Below are positions 1 to 8,196 of a DNA stretch of 64,000 nt, in pieces; the stretch's first letter is position 1; the number at the start of each line of letters is the position of its first letter. Made by a program: the position numbers and the translations under genes. Source of the stretch: Haliangium sp963772315. Its GTDB lineage: Bacteria > Myxococcota_A > Polyangia > Haliangiales > Haliangiaceae. The DNA is taken from contig CAVYWJ010000004.1 of the NCBI GenBank assembly GCA_963772315.1, forward strand, positions 310,001 through 374,000. The letters are read 5' to 3'. A model generated the notes under the pieces. That model was given only the letters and a program-made list of their open reading frames with translations. It had not been told where the DNA came from and did no database searches.

Positions 1-1287
1 GTCGAACGTGAAGCCGCCATCTTCGATCGAGCGACACCAGCCACCGACCGTGTCGTTCTGCTCCACCAGCATCGCATCGTCGCCGAGATGGTATGCGGCG
101 CTGAGGCCGGTGGGGCCGCCGCCGATGACCACGCACGGCTGCGTCGCTGCCTTGGTGGCCGGCGCGGCGGTTTTCGTCCACTCCAGCACCCGGCTGATCT
201 CGTGCGACATCTCGCTGGCCGTGCGATCCCAGGACGTGGCGGCCAAAACCTCGCGCATCCTCTGGACGCGACGCTCGCGCTCGCCCGACTCCTCGGACAG
301 CGCCTGCGCGCAAGCCGCGATGAACTCCGCATGCGTCTCGGCCATATAGACGATGTCGCCATACGGCCCGGCGACGTCTGCGATCGGCGTGCTGACGATC
401 GGCCGCTCTGCGGCCATGTACTCCAGCGTCTTGGTCGGGCTGATGAAGCGAGTGGATTCGTTCAACGCAAACGGCAGCAGACAGACGTCCCAGCCGGCCA
501 GATACCGAGGGAGCTGATCATAGCTGCGCTGGCCCAGGTAATGGAGGTTGGGGTGGCGCGGCAGCCCGGCCGGGTCGATCTTGACCACCGGGCCGACCAT
601 GACGATCTGCCAGTCTGGCCGGGCCTGGGCCAGGGCGTCGATGAGCGCGAGATCCATGCGCTCGTCGATCACCCCGAAGAAGCCCAGGCGCGGTCCGGGC
701 AGAGCGGCCTGATCATCGGCCTCGGCTGTGCCCTGGACGGCCTTGCCGAAATGCGCCGCGTCGACGCTGCTCGGAAAGCAATGCACGTTGGGGTGGCGAT
801 CTTTCTTGGCTTCATAGAGGCTCCGGCCACCGGTGAAGATGACGCCGGCACGCTCGATGAGCTGCGCCTCGCGCTCTCGCATCTGCCGCGGGGCAGCGTG
901 GAACGCCGAGAGCTCGTCCATGCAGTCGTAGATCACCGCCTTTGGCTTGAGAGCCTCGAGCAGCGGCAGGGCCATGGGCGTATAGAACCAGACCACGTAG
1001 TCCTCGATCCCTTCCTCGGCGAGGAGCTGCGGGAGGAGGAGACGCAAGGCTGGCAGCTGTGCATCGTCGAAACCTGGCGCGGTCACGCGCGTGCGCGGCC
1101 GGCAGATCGTGAGATTCGTTGACGCCCGGGTTCGCTCCCAGCTGGCATAAGCGTCATGATGAATGGGTTCCTCGATGAGGAAAACGCGTCGATCGGACGC
1201 AAGCCGAGAGAGAAGGTGTTGGGGACGTTGAAATACGAAGTCCCAACGCAGATGAGAAAAGACGATGATATCGGGGTTGGCGTACAT
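1..1287 (-). CDS. Glycosyltransferase-flavoprotein fusion (3' end outside window)
   Basis: The minus frame is open from an ATG at 1287 to the window edge, giving at least 429 residues. Residues about 1-385 read as a GT-B type glycosyltransferase: an N-terminal 'FSHLRWDFVFQRPQHL', the segment 'FFGVIDERMDLALID', and a sugar-nucleotide region 'SPTKTLEYMAAERPIVSTP'. After a short linker a new domain begins with a dinucleotide-binding fold, 'VVIGGGPTGLSAAYHL', followed by 'GGWCRSIEDGGFTFD'. That is the FAD-binding start seen in UDP-galactopyranose mutase and amine-oxidase-like flavoproteins. The likely role is cell-surface glycan synthesis, with a sugar transferase and a flavin-dependent sugar or isoprenoid enzyme in one chain. 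The C-terminus is not visible, so the flavoprotein subtype is open. The start was chosen because no other in-frame ATG lies just upstream; the ribosome site is weak. Confidence 0.85.
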   Translation of the reverse strand, partial: MYANPDIIVFSHLRWDFVFQRPQHLLSRLASDRRVFLIEEPIHHDAYASWERTRASTNLTICRPRTRVTAPGFDDAQLPALRLLLPQLLAEEGIEDYVVWFYTPMALPLLEALKPKAVIYDCMDELSAFHAAPRQMREREAQLIERAGVIFTGGRSLYEAKKDRHPNVHCFPSSVDAAHFGKAVQGTAEADDQAALPGPRLGFFGVIDERMDLALIDALAQARPDWQIVMVGPVVKIDPAGLPRHPNLHYLGQRSYDQLPRYLAGWDVCLLPFALNESTRFISPTKTLEYMAAERPIVSTPIADVAGPYGDIVYMAETHAEFIAACAQALSEESGERERRVQRMREVLAATSWDRTASEMSHEISRVLEWTKTAAPATKAATQPCVVIGGGPTGLSAAYHLGDDAMLVEQNDTVGGWCRSIEDGGFTFD

Positions 1288-1595
1288 GGCTCTCTCGATC
1301 CGGGGGCGATGGATTGAAATATCAAGGGAAATGAAAGAATCGCACGAAGACAGGTGCAACCATCATGCCCTTCAACCATGGCTCACACTCCCGGGTCGCG
1401 CTCCCTGTCGTTGCCAGCGTCATCCCTTCACTCGCACACCTGTGAGGCGCCCAAAGCCCAACAACTTCAGGCGAATCACGTTCTTGATGTTACCGGTGAA
1501 GCGCCTTGCCGGGAACCGGAGTCACAGACGCGGACCGGAGAGTGTGCCGGGAATGCGCGCCCGGGCGCCCGGCGTGACACAAGGCCACAGCGCCG
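1288..1595. other. Intergenic spacer, no gene seen
   Basis: This 308-base gap lies between two minus-strand genes. The open frames that cross it have no domain and overlap one another. It holds the promoter region of the glycosyltransferase fusion. A GC-rich run near 1555-1580 (CCCGGGCGCCCGG) could form a hairpin close to the end of the PfpI-like gene, but it lacks a T-tract. Confidence 0.5.
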
Positions 1596-2270
1596 TCAGA
1601 GCGTCTGCTGGGCTTGGGATTGCTCCTGGCGCATCCAGCGAATCGCGAAACCCAGCGCGCCCAGCGCGATTCCGCCCACAGCCAGTTTGCCAAATGGAAT
1701 GGCATGCGTCCGTTCTTCGGCGATCAGGTTTGGGCTGAAGTGCTCCACGATCGCTCGATCGAACTGCATCAGATCCAGCGGGCTCCGGCTGGAGATCCAG
1801 TTTCCATCTCTCACCACCGCCTGGTCGTCCCAGAGGCCTCCGGCGTTGACCACATCGTCCTTGATTCCGGGCCATGAGGTCAGGCGACGCCCGCGCGCCA
1901 GGCCGGCCGAGATCAGCACCCACGGGCCGTGACAGATCGCTGCGATGGGCTTTGCCGCGCGATCGAACGCGCGGACGAAATCGAGCGCACGCTCACTCTG
2001 GCGCAGGTAATCGGGGTTGGCGAGGCCGCCGGGGATCAGCAGCGCGTCGTAGTCGGCAGGATCGGCCGTGAAGACCGTGCGGTTGACATCGACCTTCTTG
2101 CCCTTCGACAGCATGTTCATGCCTCGAATGGAGCCCGGTCGGAGAGAGATGATCTCCACGGAAGCACCGTGTTGCAGGAGTTGCTTGCGTGGACGGGTGA
2201 GCTCCACCTGCTCGAAGCCATCGGCGGCCAGAATGGCCACGCGTACACCGGAGAGTTCTCGACTTGCCAT
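1596..2270 (-). CDS. DJ-1/PfpI family protein with C-terminal membrane tail
   Basis: 224 residues starting at the ATG at 2270, which follows a strong GGAGGA ribosome site; a longer open frame upstream is not needed. Residues 1-185 are a DJ-1/PfpI (class I glutamine amidotransferase-like) domain. Visible landmarks are the conserved Glu20 in 'DGFEQVEL' and the nucleophile elbow 'AICHGPW' with Cys113. Family members are intracellular peptidases or glyoxal/deglycase-type stress enzymes. The usual proteins end near residue 180. Here a further 40 residues include a hydrophobic helix ('KLAVGGIALGALGFAIRW') and a polar tail, which suggests attachment to the inner membrane with the catalytic domain in the cytoplasm. 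The exact activity cannot be told from sequence. Confidence 0.88.
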   Translation of the reverse strand: MASRELSGVRVAILAADGFEQVELTRPRKQLLQHGASVEIISLRPGSIRGMNMLSKGKKVDVNRTVFTADPADYDALLIPGGLANPDYLRQSERALDFVRAFDRAAKPIAAICHGPWVLISAGLARGRRLTSWPGIKDDVVNAGGLWDDQAVVRDGNWISSRSPLDLMQFDRAIVEHFSPNLIAEERTHAIPFGKLAVGGIALGALGFAIRWMRQEQSQAQQTL

Positions 2271-2575
2271 GGTTATCCTCCTTGGACCCGCTCTCATGGC
2301 CGAGCCGCATCGTGCGCCCGTGCCAGAGGGATGGTTCTCATGATGTCTGCGCGATTTCTGCAAGACGGATACCCGGGGTGCACACGCAAGCAGTGGCGCG
2401 AGCAGCGGGATGCCTGGGAATCTCCTTCATGATTCGTCGGAGATGGGCCTCGCAGGGAAGTCGGCCCCGGGAGCGTGCCCATCTGGCACATCCGGGGTGT
2501 GCGGTAGAGCGAATACGCCACTCCCTTCCCGCCGCCGCAGCGAGGCGCGCAGTGACACGCTGAAGGATGAACCCG

Positions 2576-2632
2576 GGATAAAATGAAAGAGACCGCTGCT
2601 ACCAGACACGTGGCCTGGCAGCAGCGGTCTCT
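2576..2632 (-). terminator. Rho-independent terminator of the 2657-3085 gene
   Basis: A near-perfect 18-base inverted repeat has arms at 2588-2605 and 2615-2632 (AGAGACCGCTGCT + CCAG, loop of 9) with one mismatch. On the minus strand it is followed by a short T-rich run (TCATTTTATC). It sits 25 bases past the stop of the membrane protein gene. The rest of 2271-2656 shows no gene. Confidence 0.8.
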
Positions 2633-2656
2633 GCGGAGACTGCTAGTTTCCAGCGA

Positions 2657-3085
2657 TCAGACGCCGGAAAACCCCTCATCTGTCACGCCCTGGCCACGCT
2701 GGCCGGAGACGCCACCGTAGCTCTGCCCGGCGTAGCTCTGGCTCGAGGCATTCCGGCCGCCCTGCTGCGCGTACTGCGGATTTGTCCGGAAATCCGAGCC
2801 TTCCAGCTTCACGAGCTTGTTGTAGATGCCGATCAGCAGCAGCGAAGGCGCCCACAGGCCCACGAAATTGGCCAGCTCCTTCCTGTCGGCGACGAACGCC
2901 AGCGCTGCCGACGCCACCATGCTGCCCACGGCCAGGCCGAGGAAGCCAATCGAGGGAATCTTCGCGGTCTGCTGCTCGATCCGCTTGGTCATCTCGCCCT
3001 CGACAGCCGGCCGAGCAGCGATTTCATGAGCTTCGTTCGAGAGCTTGTTCAGGATATTCGATGCCTTGTCTTTCACTTGTCCCAT
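2657..3085 (-). CDS. Small membrane protein, function unknown
   Basis: 142 residues, with the start at 3085 supported by GGAGGAATATC just upstream. The N-terminal 45 residues are charged and likely helical ('KDKASNILNKLSNEAHEIAARP'-like, broken here into short runs). Two hydrophobic segments follow, near residues 47-68 and 75-93 ('LWAPSLLLIGIYNKL'). The last 40 residues are Gly/Gln/Ser-rich and probably disordered. I do not recognise a named family. The pattern resembles small stress-induced inner-membrane proteins with a soluble helical head. It is transcribed alone, with its own terminator downstream. Confidence 0.8.
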   Translation of the reverse strand: MGQVKDKASNILNKLSNEAHEIAARPAVEGEMTKRIEQQTAKIPSIGFLGLAVGSMVASAALAFVADRKELANFVGLWAPSLLLIGIYNKLVKLEGSDFRTNPQYAQQGGRNASSQSYAGQSYGGVSGQRGQGVTDEGFSGV

Positions 3086-3157
3086 GATATTCCTCCTTGG
3101 GTGGAAAGAGGCATTGCAAGCAGCGTGCCCTGAGCTCGCCCGGCATGATCCCGAGAT

Positions 3158-4153
3158 TCAGGGCTGGCGCGGCTTCTCGTGCGGGGGCGGCCTCACCGCG
3201 ATCGGCACGTTGCACAGGTCGATGCGCCCGGCGAGGACCTTGTACCACTCGTCCCGCCGGTTACGACGCGCCTCCACCAGCGCCTTGAACAAGGGCGTGT
3301 CGGTGCGGATCACCTCGAGATCGGTGCGCTCGCCCTCGGGCACGTCCGCGGCCACGCGGATGGTCTGGATGGGTACGCGCTGCTCCGGCTTCTCGTAGAA
3401 GCCCTGGGGCGCGGTGCTGCGTGGCAGCGCCGAGAGCAGCTCCATGCCCCACACCACGCGGCCCACCACCGTGATGTTGCGATCGAGCTGGCGGGGCGCG
3501 TGACCGATCACCACGTAGAGCTCGGTGCCGCCGCCGCTGTCCGGGGCATTGTCGCGGCCCGCGCCGACCGTGCCGTAGCAGTGTGCCAGCCAGGCGCGGC
3601 CCTGCTTGGGGTCACGCGCGGCCGGGAAGCCGTCGGAGAAGCCCACCTGCGGCGCGTACACGTCGCCGTCGGGCAGGCGCGTGAATGGCAGCCCTTTCAG
3701 CGCGCGCGTGAACTCGGCCGGCAACGTCCGCTGGGCGGCGCGGAGCTCGCGCTTGCCATCCGGGTCGCCCCACTGGACCACGAAGTTGTCCTGCACCCGG
3801 TTGATGGCCAGTCCGTCGAAATAACCCTCGCGGACCAGGGCCTTGATGTTGTCGACGTGCCTGGGCGCGAACCCGGGCGCGAGCTCGATCACCACGCGCC
3901 CGGCCGCGAAGTCCAGGTAGAGCGTGCGCTCCGGGTCGAGCGGCCGCCAGTCCGACGGCTGAGACGCGAGCAGGAGCTCGGTCATGGTGCGCGGTGGCAC
4001 GACCGGCTCTGGATCGGCCAGCGCCGGCGCCGGCGCCCATTCCAGCGCCAGGCCCAGCGCCAGGCCGAGGGCAAGGAGCGGGCGCGACCGCGGGCGCCCG
4101 GTGTGACGCGCGTGCGCTGCGCGCAGCTTCATCATCGTCTGTGGTCTGGTCAT
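3158..4153 (-). CDS. Secreted cyclophilin-type peptidyl-prolyl isomerase
   Basis: About 331 residues from the ATG at 4153; ATGs at 4135 and 4132 are equally plausible. The N-terminus is a basic stretch followed by a Leu/Ala-rich core and 'APALADPE', a likely signal peptide cut after Ala. The mature part carries cyclophilin landmarks: 'VVIELAPGFAPRHVDNIKAL', 'GYFDGLAINRVQDNFVVQWGD', and a late 'VVGRVVWGMELLSALP'. It should catalyse proline isomerisation of proteins in the periplasm. The domain carries inserts compared with minimal bacterial cyclophilins, and a Lys/Arg-rich C-terminal extension of about 60 residues. The open frame runs upstream to 4525, but that part is a shadow of the remnant below. 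Confidence 0.9.
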   Translation of the reverse strand: MTRPQTMMKLRAAHARHTGRPRSRPLLALGLALGLALEWAPAPALADPEPVVPPRTMTELLLASQPSDWRPLDPERTLYLDFAAGRVVIELAPGFAPRHVDNIKALVREGYFDGLAINRVQDNFVVQWGDPDGKRELRAAQRTLPAEFTRALKGLPFTRLPDGDVYAPQVGFSDGFPAARDPKQGRAWLAHCYGTVGAGRDNAPDSGGGTELYVVIGHAPRQLDRNITVVGRVVWGMELLSALPRSTAPQGFYEKPEQRVPIQTIRVAADVPEGERTDLEVIRTDTPLFKALVEARRNRRDEWYKVLAGRIDLCNVPIAVRPPPHEKPRQP

Positions 4154-4189
4154 GAGCTGCTGCAGCATACCTCGGTCGGGCAGCCGGAT

Positions 4190-4437
4190 GCTGTGCGCGG
4201 GCTCGCGCCAGCTACAGCGGCCAGCGTCGCGCAGAGCGCGCTCAGCGCGGTTGACGCCAGCCCGGGCCCGAGCCCGCCCTACCACGCCGCTATCATCGCG
4301 GCCGGGAACGCAAGGAGAAAGGTGAAGCGCTGCCCCAGGACCGGCCCGAGCACGTACCACAGCTCCACGGCCGCGAGCGTGACCATGAGCGCTGCCGCGT
4401 ATCGCTGCCCGGTTCCCCTTGCAGTGAGCCGGGGCGA
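4190..4437 (-). pseudogene. Remnant of a DUF4118 sensor-kinase membrane domain
   Basis: The minus frame here reads as the membrane domain DUF4118, found at the N-terminus of KdpD-like and PAS histidine kinases. Key stretches are 'RYAAALMVTLAAVELWYVLG', 'VLGQRFTFLLAFPAAMIAAW', a TAG stop at 4281-4279, and then in the same frame 'GGLGPGLASTALSAL'. In intact relatives the residue at the stop is normally Tyr (TAC/TAT), so one substitution explains it. No kinase core follows, and the frame has further stops before the cyclophilin gene. The neighbouring gene at 4642 is an intact histidine kinase of another architecture. This is therefore a decayed fragment, not the start of that gene. Confidence 0.72.
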
Positions 4438-4641
4438 AGACGCCTGCTCTGGTTATCGCGTGATGCAGTCGTGGTGGCCAGTGGAGGTATCGAAGCGGCG
4501 GCTCGACGAAATGGCAGGTACTCACCTGCCGATGACAGTCTTGCCGATGACTCTGCCCTCAACAAGCGTGCTTGCAACTTCCATTGTGGGGTTTAGGATG
4601 GATTTTCGTTTTCGTCCTGGCAGGGGTTGCCTGGAGTCGAC

Positions 4642-6876
4642 ATGTCTCGCTCACGCCGTTCCGCGCGCCGGGCGCACAGCTTCGAGCTGGTGCTGCCCTT
4701 CCTCGTCCTCATCGTCATCGGGCTCGGCTGGTACCTGTCGCTGTACTACGAGGGCACGATCGAGCGGGCGGTCGTCAACTCGTATCAGAAGACCCAGCTC
4801 GAGGTCGTGCGCGCGGTCGCCCGCAGCGCCGAGCTCTACACCGAGGACGCGCTGGCCGAGGGGGCGGACATCCAGACCATCGAGCAGACCATCTTCCGCC
4901 GCTTCGTGGGCCCGGTACGGCTGCTCGACAGCGGCGATGCGTGGATCTACGCCCCCGACCACATAGTCTTCGATCGCAGCGAGGATCTGCTGCCGGAGTA
5001 CGTCGGCAAGGGCATGGCCGAGATCTTCGCCTTGCAGAAGCAGAGCGGTGCGTCCCATTACGAGGCCATGACTGACGACGTCAGCCACGCGCGCGAGGGC
5101 GTCGGGTGGTACGTGTGGGCGCCTGCCAAGGGGCGCGAGATCGGCGCCTGGACCCCGGCCCGGGTGGCCGAGCACGTGTGGACCATCGGCCTGTCCACGC
5201 CGCTCTCCGAGATCCTCGTCGCCAGCGGCGCGGGCGCGCAGACGCGCCTCCTCTTCATCGTCATGGTGGTGGCCACCGCGCTGGGCCTGGCGCTCACGGC
5301 GCTCTCCACGCGCAGCATGCTGCTGCGCCGGCGAGCAGAGCGCACCAGCCACGAGAACGAGGACAAGTACCGCACGCTCTTCGAGACCGCCTCCGACGCG
5401 ATCCTGGTGTTCACCGCGGAGGGCCGGCTCGCGGACGTGAACCCTGCGGCCTGCGAGCTCTACGGCGCGACCCGCGACGACCTGCTCGCGCGCTCCCCGG
5501 CCGAGCTGTTCCACTCCGACTATCGCGGCGTGCTCGACGCGTTCTTCACCAGGACGCGCGCGGGCGGGCGCTTCCGCGGCGAGGCCCAGGGCATCCGCAC
5601 CGGCGGCAGCGCGATCCACACCGAGCTCTGCGGCAGCTCGTACACGCTCGGCGGAGCGCGCTACCTCACCTTGAACATCCGCGACATCACCGAGCGCATG
5701 CGCAGCGAGAACGAGAAGAAGGAGCTCGAGCTCAAGCTGGCCCGCTCCAAGAAGATGGAGGCCCTCGGCCTCCTGGCCGGCGGCGTGGCCCACGACCTCA
5801 ACAACATCCTGGGCGGTATCGTCAGCCTGCCCGATCTGCTCATGGCCGAGCTGCCCAGCGACAGCGAAGCCCACACCATGCTCGAGATCATCAAGGAATC
5901 GGGCGCGCGTGCAGCCGCCGTGGTCGCGGATCTCATGACCATGGCGAAGGGCGTGGTCAGCAGCCGCGAGGTGGTGGGCCTGAACGACGTCGTCCAGAGC
6001 TACCTCCTCTCGGGCGAGTACCAGGCGCTCAAGAAGCACCACCCCGGCGTGGTGGTCAAGACCCAGCTCGACGCCGATCTGCTCGCGGTCAAGGCCATGC
6101 CGGTCAGCATCAAGCAGGCGCTGATCAACCTGGTGGTCAACGCGGCCGAGGCGATCGAGGACAGCGGCACCATCCGCGTCTCCACCCGCAACCAGTACGT
6201 CGACCGGCCCCTGCGCGGCTACGATGACGTCCACGTGGGCGAATACGCGGTGCTGCGCGTGGAGGACGACGGCCCCGGCATCTCGCCCGAGAACCTCGAC
6301 CGCATCTTCGAGCCCTTCTACAGCAGCAAGAAGCTGGGCCGCTCGGGCACGGGCCTGGGCCTGGCCATCGTGTGGAACGCGGTGCAGGACCTCGACGGCT
6401 ACATCGACGTGCAGAGCAGCCCCAGGGGCACCACCTTCGAGCTCTACTTCCCGATCACGCGCGAGTCCGCTCCGGTGCGCACCGATACCTCGTGGACCGA
6501 TCTAGTCGGCAGCGGCGAGCGCATCCTGGTCGTCGACGACGAGGCCCAGCAGCGCAGCATCGCCTGCAAGATGCTGCGGTCGCTCGGCTACCACCCCGAG
6601 GCCGTGCCCAGCGGCGAGCAGGCCCTCGAGTACGTCAAGACCAGGCCCGTCGATCTCGTCCTGCTCGACATGATCATGGATCCCGGCATGAGCGGCCGGC
6701 AGACCTACGAGCAGATCGTCCAGCTGCGGCCTGGCCAGAAGGCGATCATCGCCAGTGGCTACGCCGAGACCGAGGACGTGCGCGTGGCTCAGGACCTCGG
6801 CGCAGGCGAGTACGTCAAGAAGCCGTACACCCTGGAGAAGCTGGGCCGGTCGGTGAAGCTCGAGCTCAGCAAGTGA
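4642..6876 (+). CDS. Hybrid sensor histidine kinase with C-terminal receiver
   Basis: 744 residues. The start is at the ATG at 4642, preceded by GGAG; a TTG 15 bases upstream is less likely. Order of parts: a transmembrane helix at about 13-35; a periplasmic sensor of about 165 residues with 'WIYAPDHIVFD' and 'WYVWAP'; a second helix at about 202-222; a PAS domain at about 240-360 ending 'RDITERM'; a dimerisation/phosphoacceptor domain with His384 in 'GGVAHDLNN'; an ATPase domain with 'NLVVNAAEAI', 'VEDDGPGI' and 'GTGLGLAI'; and a receiver domain with 'LVVDDE' and phosphoacceptor Asp near 676 in 'LVLLDMIMDPG'. The protein should sense a small ligand or redox state outside the inner membrane and phosphorylate its own receiver. 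No output regulator is next to it. Confidence 0.94.
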   Translation: MSRSRRSARRAHSFELVLPFLVLIVIGLGWYLSLYYEGTIERAVVNSYQKTQLEVVRAVARSAELYTEDALAEGADIQTIEQTIFRRFVGPVRLLDSGDAWIYAPDHIVFDRSEDLLPEYVGKGMAEIFALQKQSGASHYEAMTDDVSHAREGVGWYVWAPAKGREIGAWTPARVAEHVWTIGLSTPLSEILVASGAGAQTRLLFIVMVVATALGLALTALSTRSMLLRRRAERTSHENEDKYRTLFETASDAILVFTAEGRLADVNPAACELYGATRDDLLARSPAELFHSDYRGVLDAFFTRTRAGGRFRGEAQGIRTGGSAIHTELCGSSYTLGGARYLTLNIRDITERMRSENEKKELELKLARSKKMEALGLLAGGVAHDLNNILGGIVSLPDLLMAELPSDSEAHTMLEIIKESGARAAAVVADLMTMAKGVVSSREVVGLNDVVQSYLLSGEYQALKKHHPGVVVKTQLDADLLAVKAMPVSIKQALINLVVNAAEAIEDSGTIRVSTRNQYVDRPLRGYDDVHVGEYAVLRVEDDGPGISPENLDRIFEPFYSSKKLGRSGTGLGLAIVWNAVQDLDGYIDVQSSPRGTTFELYFPITRESAPVRTDTSWTDLVGSGERILVVDDEAQQRSIACKMLRSLGYHPEAVPSGEQALEYVKTRPVDLVLLDMIMDPGMSGRQTYEQIVQLRPGQKAIIASGYAETEDVRVAQDLGAGEYVKKPYTLEKLGRSVKLELSK

Positions 6877-6934
6877 AGCGCGCCCTGCCGCCCGGTGTGT
6901 CAGCTCGGCGCACGACGGCCCATGTGTCAGTTCG

Positions 6935-8089
6935 TTACGGTGTGACGCTCCGGGTATCCCGGAGATCGACCGTGGTGTCGCGCCGGCGCCGCATCGAGCC
7001 GAGCATGCCGCCCGCGCCGCCTGCGATCGCGGTGAGGATGAAGTAGAAGAACGTCCACCAGGCAGCGCCCGCAACGGCCTTCGCAGCGCTCTCGGCCGCG
7101 GCTGCGGCATCGACGTTCGAGCCGGCAGTCGGCTGCCGGATCGTCGATTGCTGCGGCTGCCAGGCGCCCTGGAAGCGGCTCGACCAGCGATTCACGAGCT
7201 CACGCGCCTCCGCCCGGCTCAGGTTGGTGCGAGCCACCAGCATATCGACCATGTCGTCCCTGTCTGCCTCGGTCACGTTCTGGCGCGCGTTCCGGTACAG
7301 CCGCGCCAGACGGATCTCCAGGGCCTCCAGCGCGGACTGCGGATCATCCGTGATCGCGCCCTGGCCGATACCTTGATTCATGCCTGGCTGTGCCTGGCCC
7401 AGACCTTGCTGTGTCTGGTCCACGGCCTGATGTCCCTGATGCTCCAGGTCGTCGGTGACCTCACCGACATCCTGAGTAGTCGTCTGCGGCTGCTGCTGCG
7501 CGCGCCGATTCTCGCGCACGATGCGCTGCGCATCAGTCCAGACTTCTTGCCAGATCGCGTTTGGATCCGGCAGGCCATTCACGTTGGCCAGGCTGGAATC
7601 CACGCTTGCCCGGCGTGAGTTGACGTCGGACACGTCGTCCTCTGCGCCTGCGCCGGCCGTGGCCGCCTGGACGACGATGGAGCTGGCCGCGCCCAGCACG
7701 CGCATGGCACCGGAGACCATGGAGCCGACCGCGGTGGTCATGAGCGCGACCACGATCGTGGCCGTGAAGCTCCAGGTCACCACGCCGTGAAGCGTGCTCT
7801 CGAGCGGACGGCGTGGTCCAGCGAGCCTGCCCGCGGCCCAGCCGCCACCGAAGAGCGCGAGCGCGCTGGTCGCGATCCACCAGATACCGGCGCCGATGCC
7901 AAACGCGCGGGCGCTCGGTGTCTCGCCGGTTTGCGGATCGATCGTGGTGGCACCGATGGCGATGCCCAGCGAGCCGAGCAGCACCATGATGGCGAGAGCG
8001 ATGAAGGTGCCGCCGAAAATGGCCCCCCATGACACTCTCTTGAGCGGGGTGACGTCATACGGTCCTACGGTTGGTTCCAGCTTCGACAT
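6935..8089 (-). CDS. Multi-pass membrane protein with Gln-rich loop (PhnA-like)
   Basis: 384 residues from the ATG at 8089, which follows GGAGACAGG. Three hydrophobic stretches lie in the first 155 residues ('GAIFGGTFIALAIMVLLGSL', 'GIWWIATSALALFGGGWAAG', 'TATIVVALMTTAVGSM'). A long polar, Gln/Asp-rich region follows, and a last membrane helix ('TFFYFILTAIAGGAGGMLG') before a basic tail. Similar proteins are annotated as PhnA-like or YrzE-type membrane proteins of unknown role, often in stress-related gene neighbourhoods. The polar middle with 'RLARLYRNARQNVTEADRDD' may be a helical cytoplasmic or periplasmic domain. No enzymatic motif is visible. Confidence 0.8.
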   Translation of the reverse strand: MSKLEPTVGPYDVTPLKRVSWGAIFGGTFIALAIMVLLGSLGIAIGATTIDPQTGETPSARAFGIGAGIWWIATSALALFGGGWAAGRLAGPRRPLESTLHGVVTWSFTATIVVALMTTAVGSMVSGAMRVLGAASSIVVQAATAGAGAEDDVSDVNSRRASVDSSLANVNGLPDPNAIWQEVWTDAQRIVRENRRAQQQPQTTTQDVGEVTDDLEHQGHQAVDQTQQGLGQAQPGMNQGIGQGAITDDPQSALEALEIRLARLYRNARQNVTEADRDDMVDMLVARTNLSRAEARELVNRWSSRFQGAWQPQQSTIRQPTAGSNVDAAAAAESAAKAVAGAAWWTFFYFILTAIAGGAGGMLGSMRRRRDTTVDLRDTRSVTP

Positions 8090-8196
8090 GATCCTGTCTC
8101 CTGTGTTTAGGAATCGACGGAACATGACGATGCAGGCGCTGTGCCGATGAATATCCGTTCATCACCAATCGGGCCTGGCACGCCCTGCGCTACGCG

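Noticed and set aside
4279..4281. Recoded stop in the DUF4118 fragment
   Set aside because: The codon is TAG, not TGA; no SECIS-like hairpin follows and no kinase domain continues, so decay is the better explanation.
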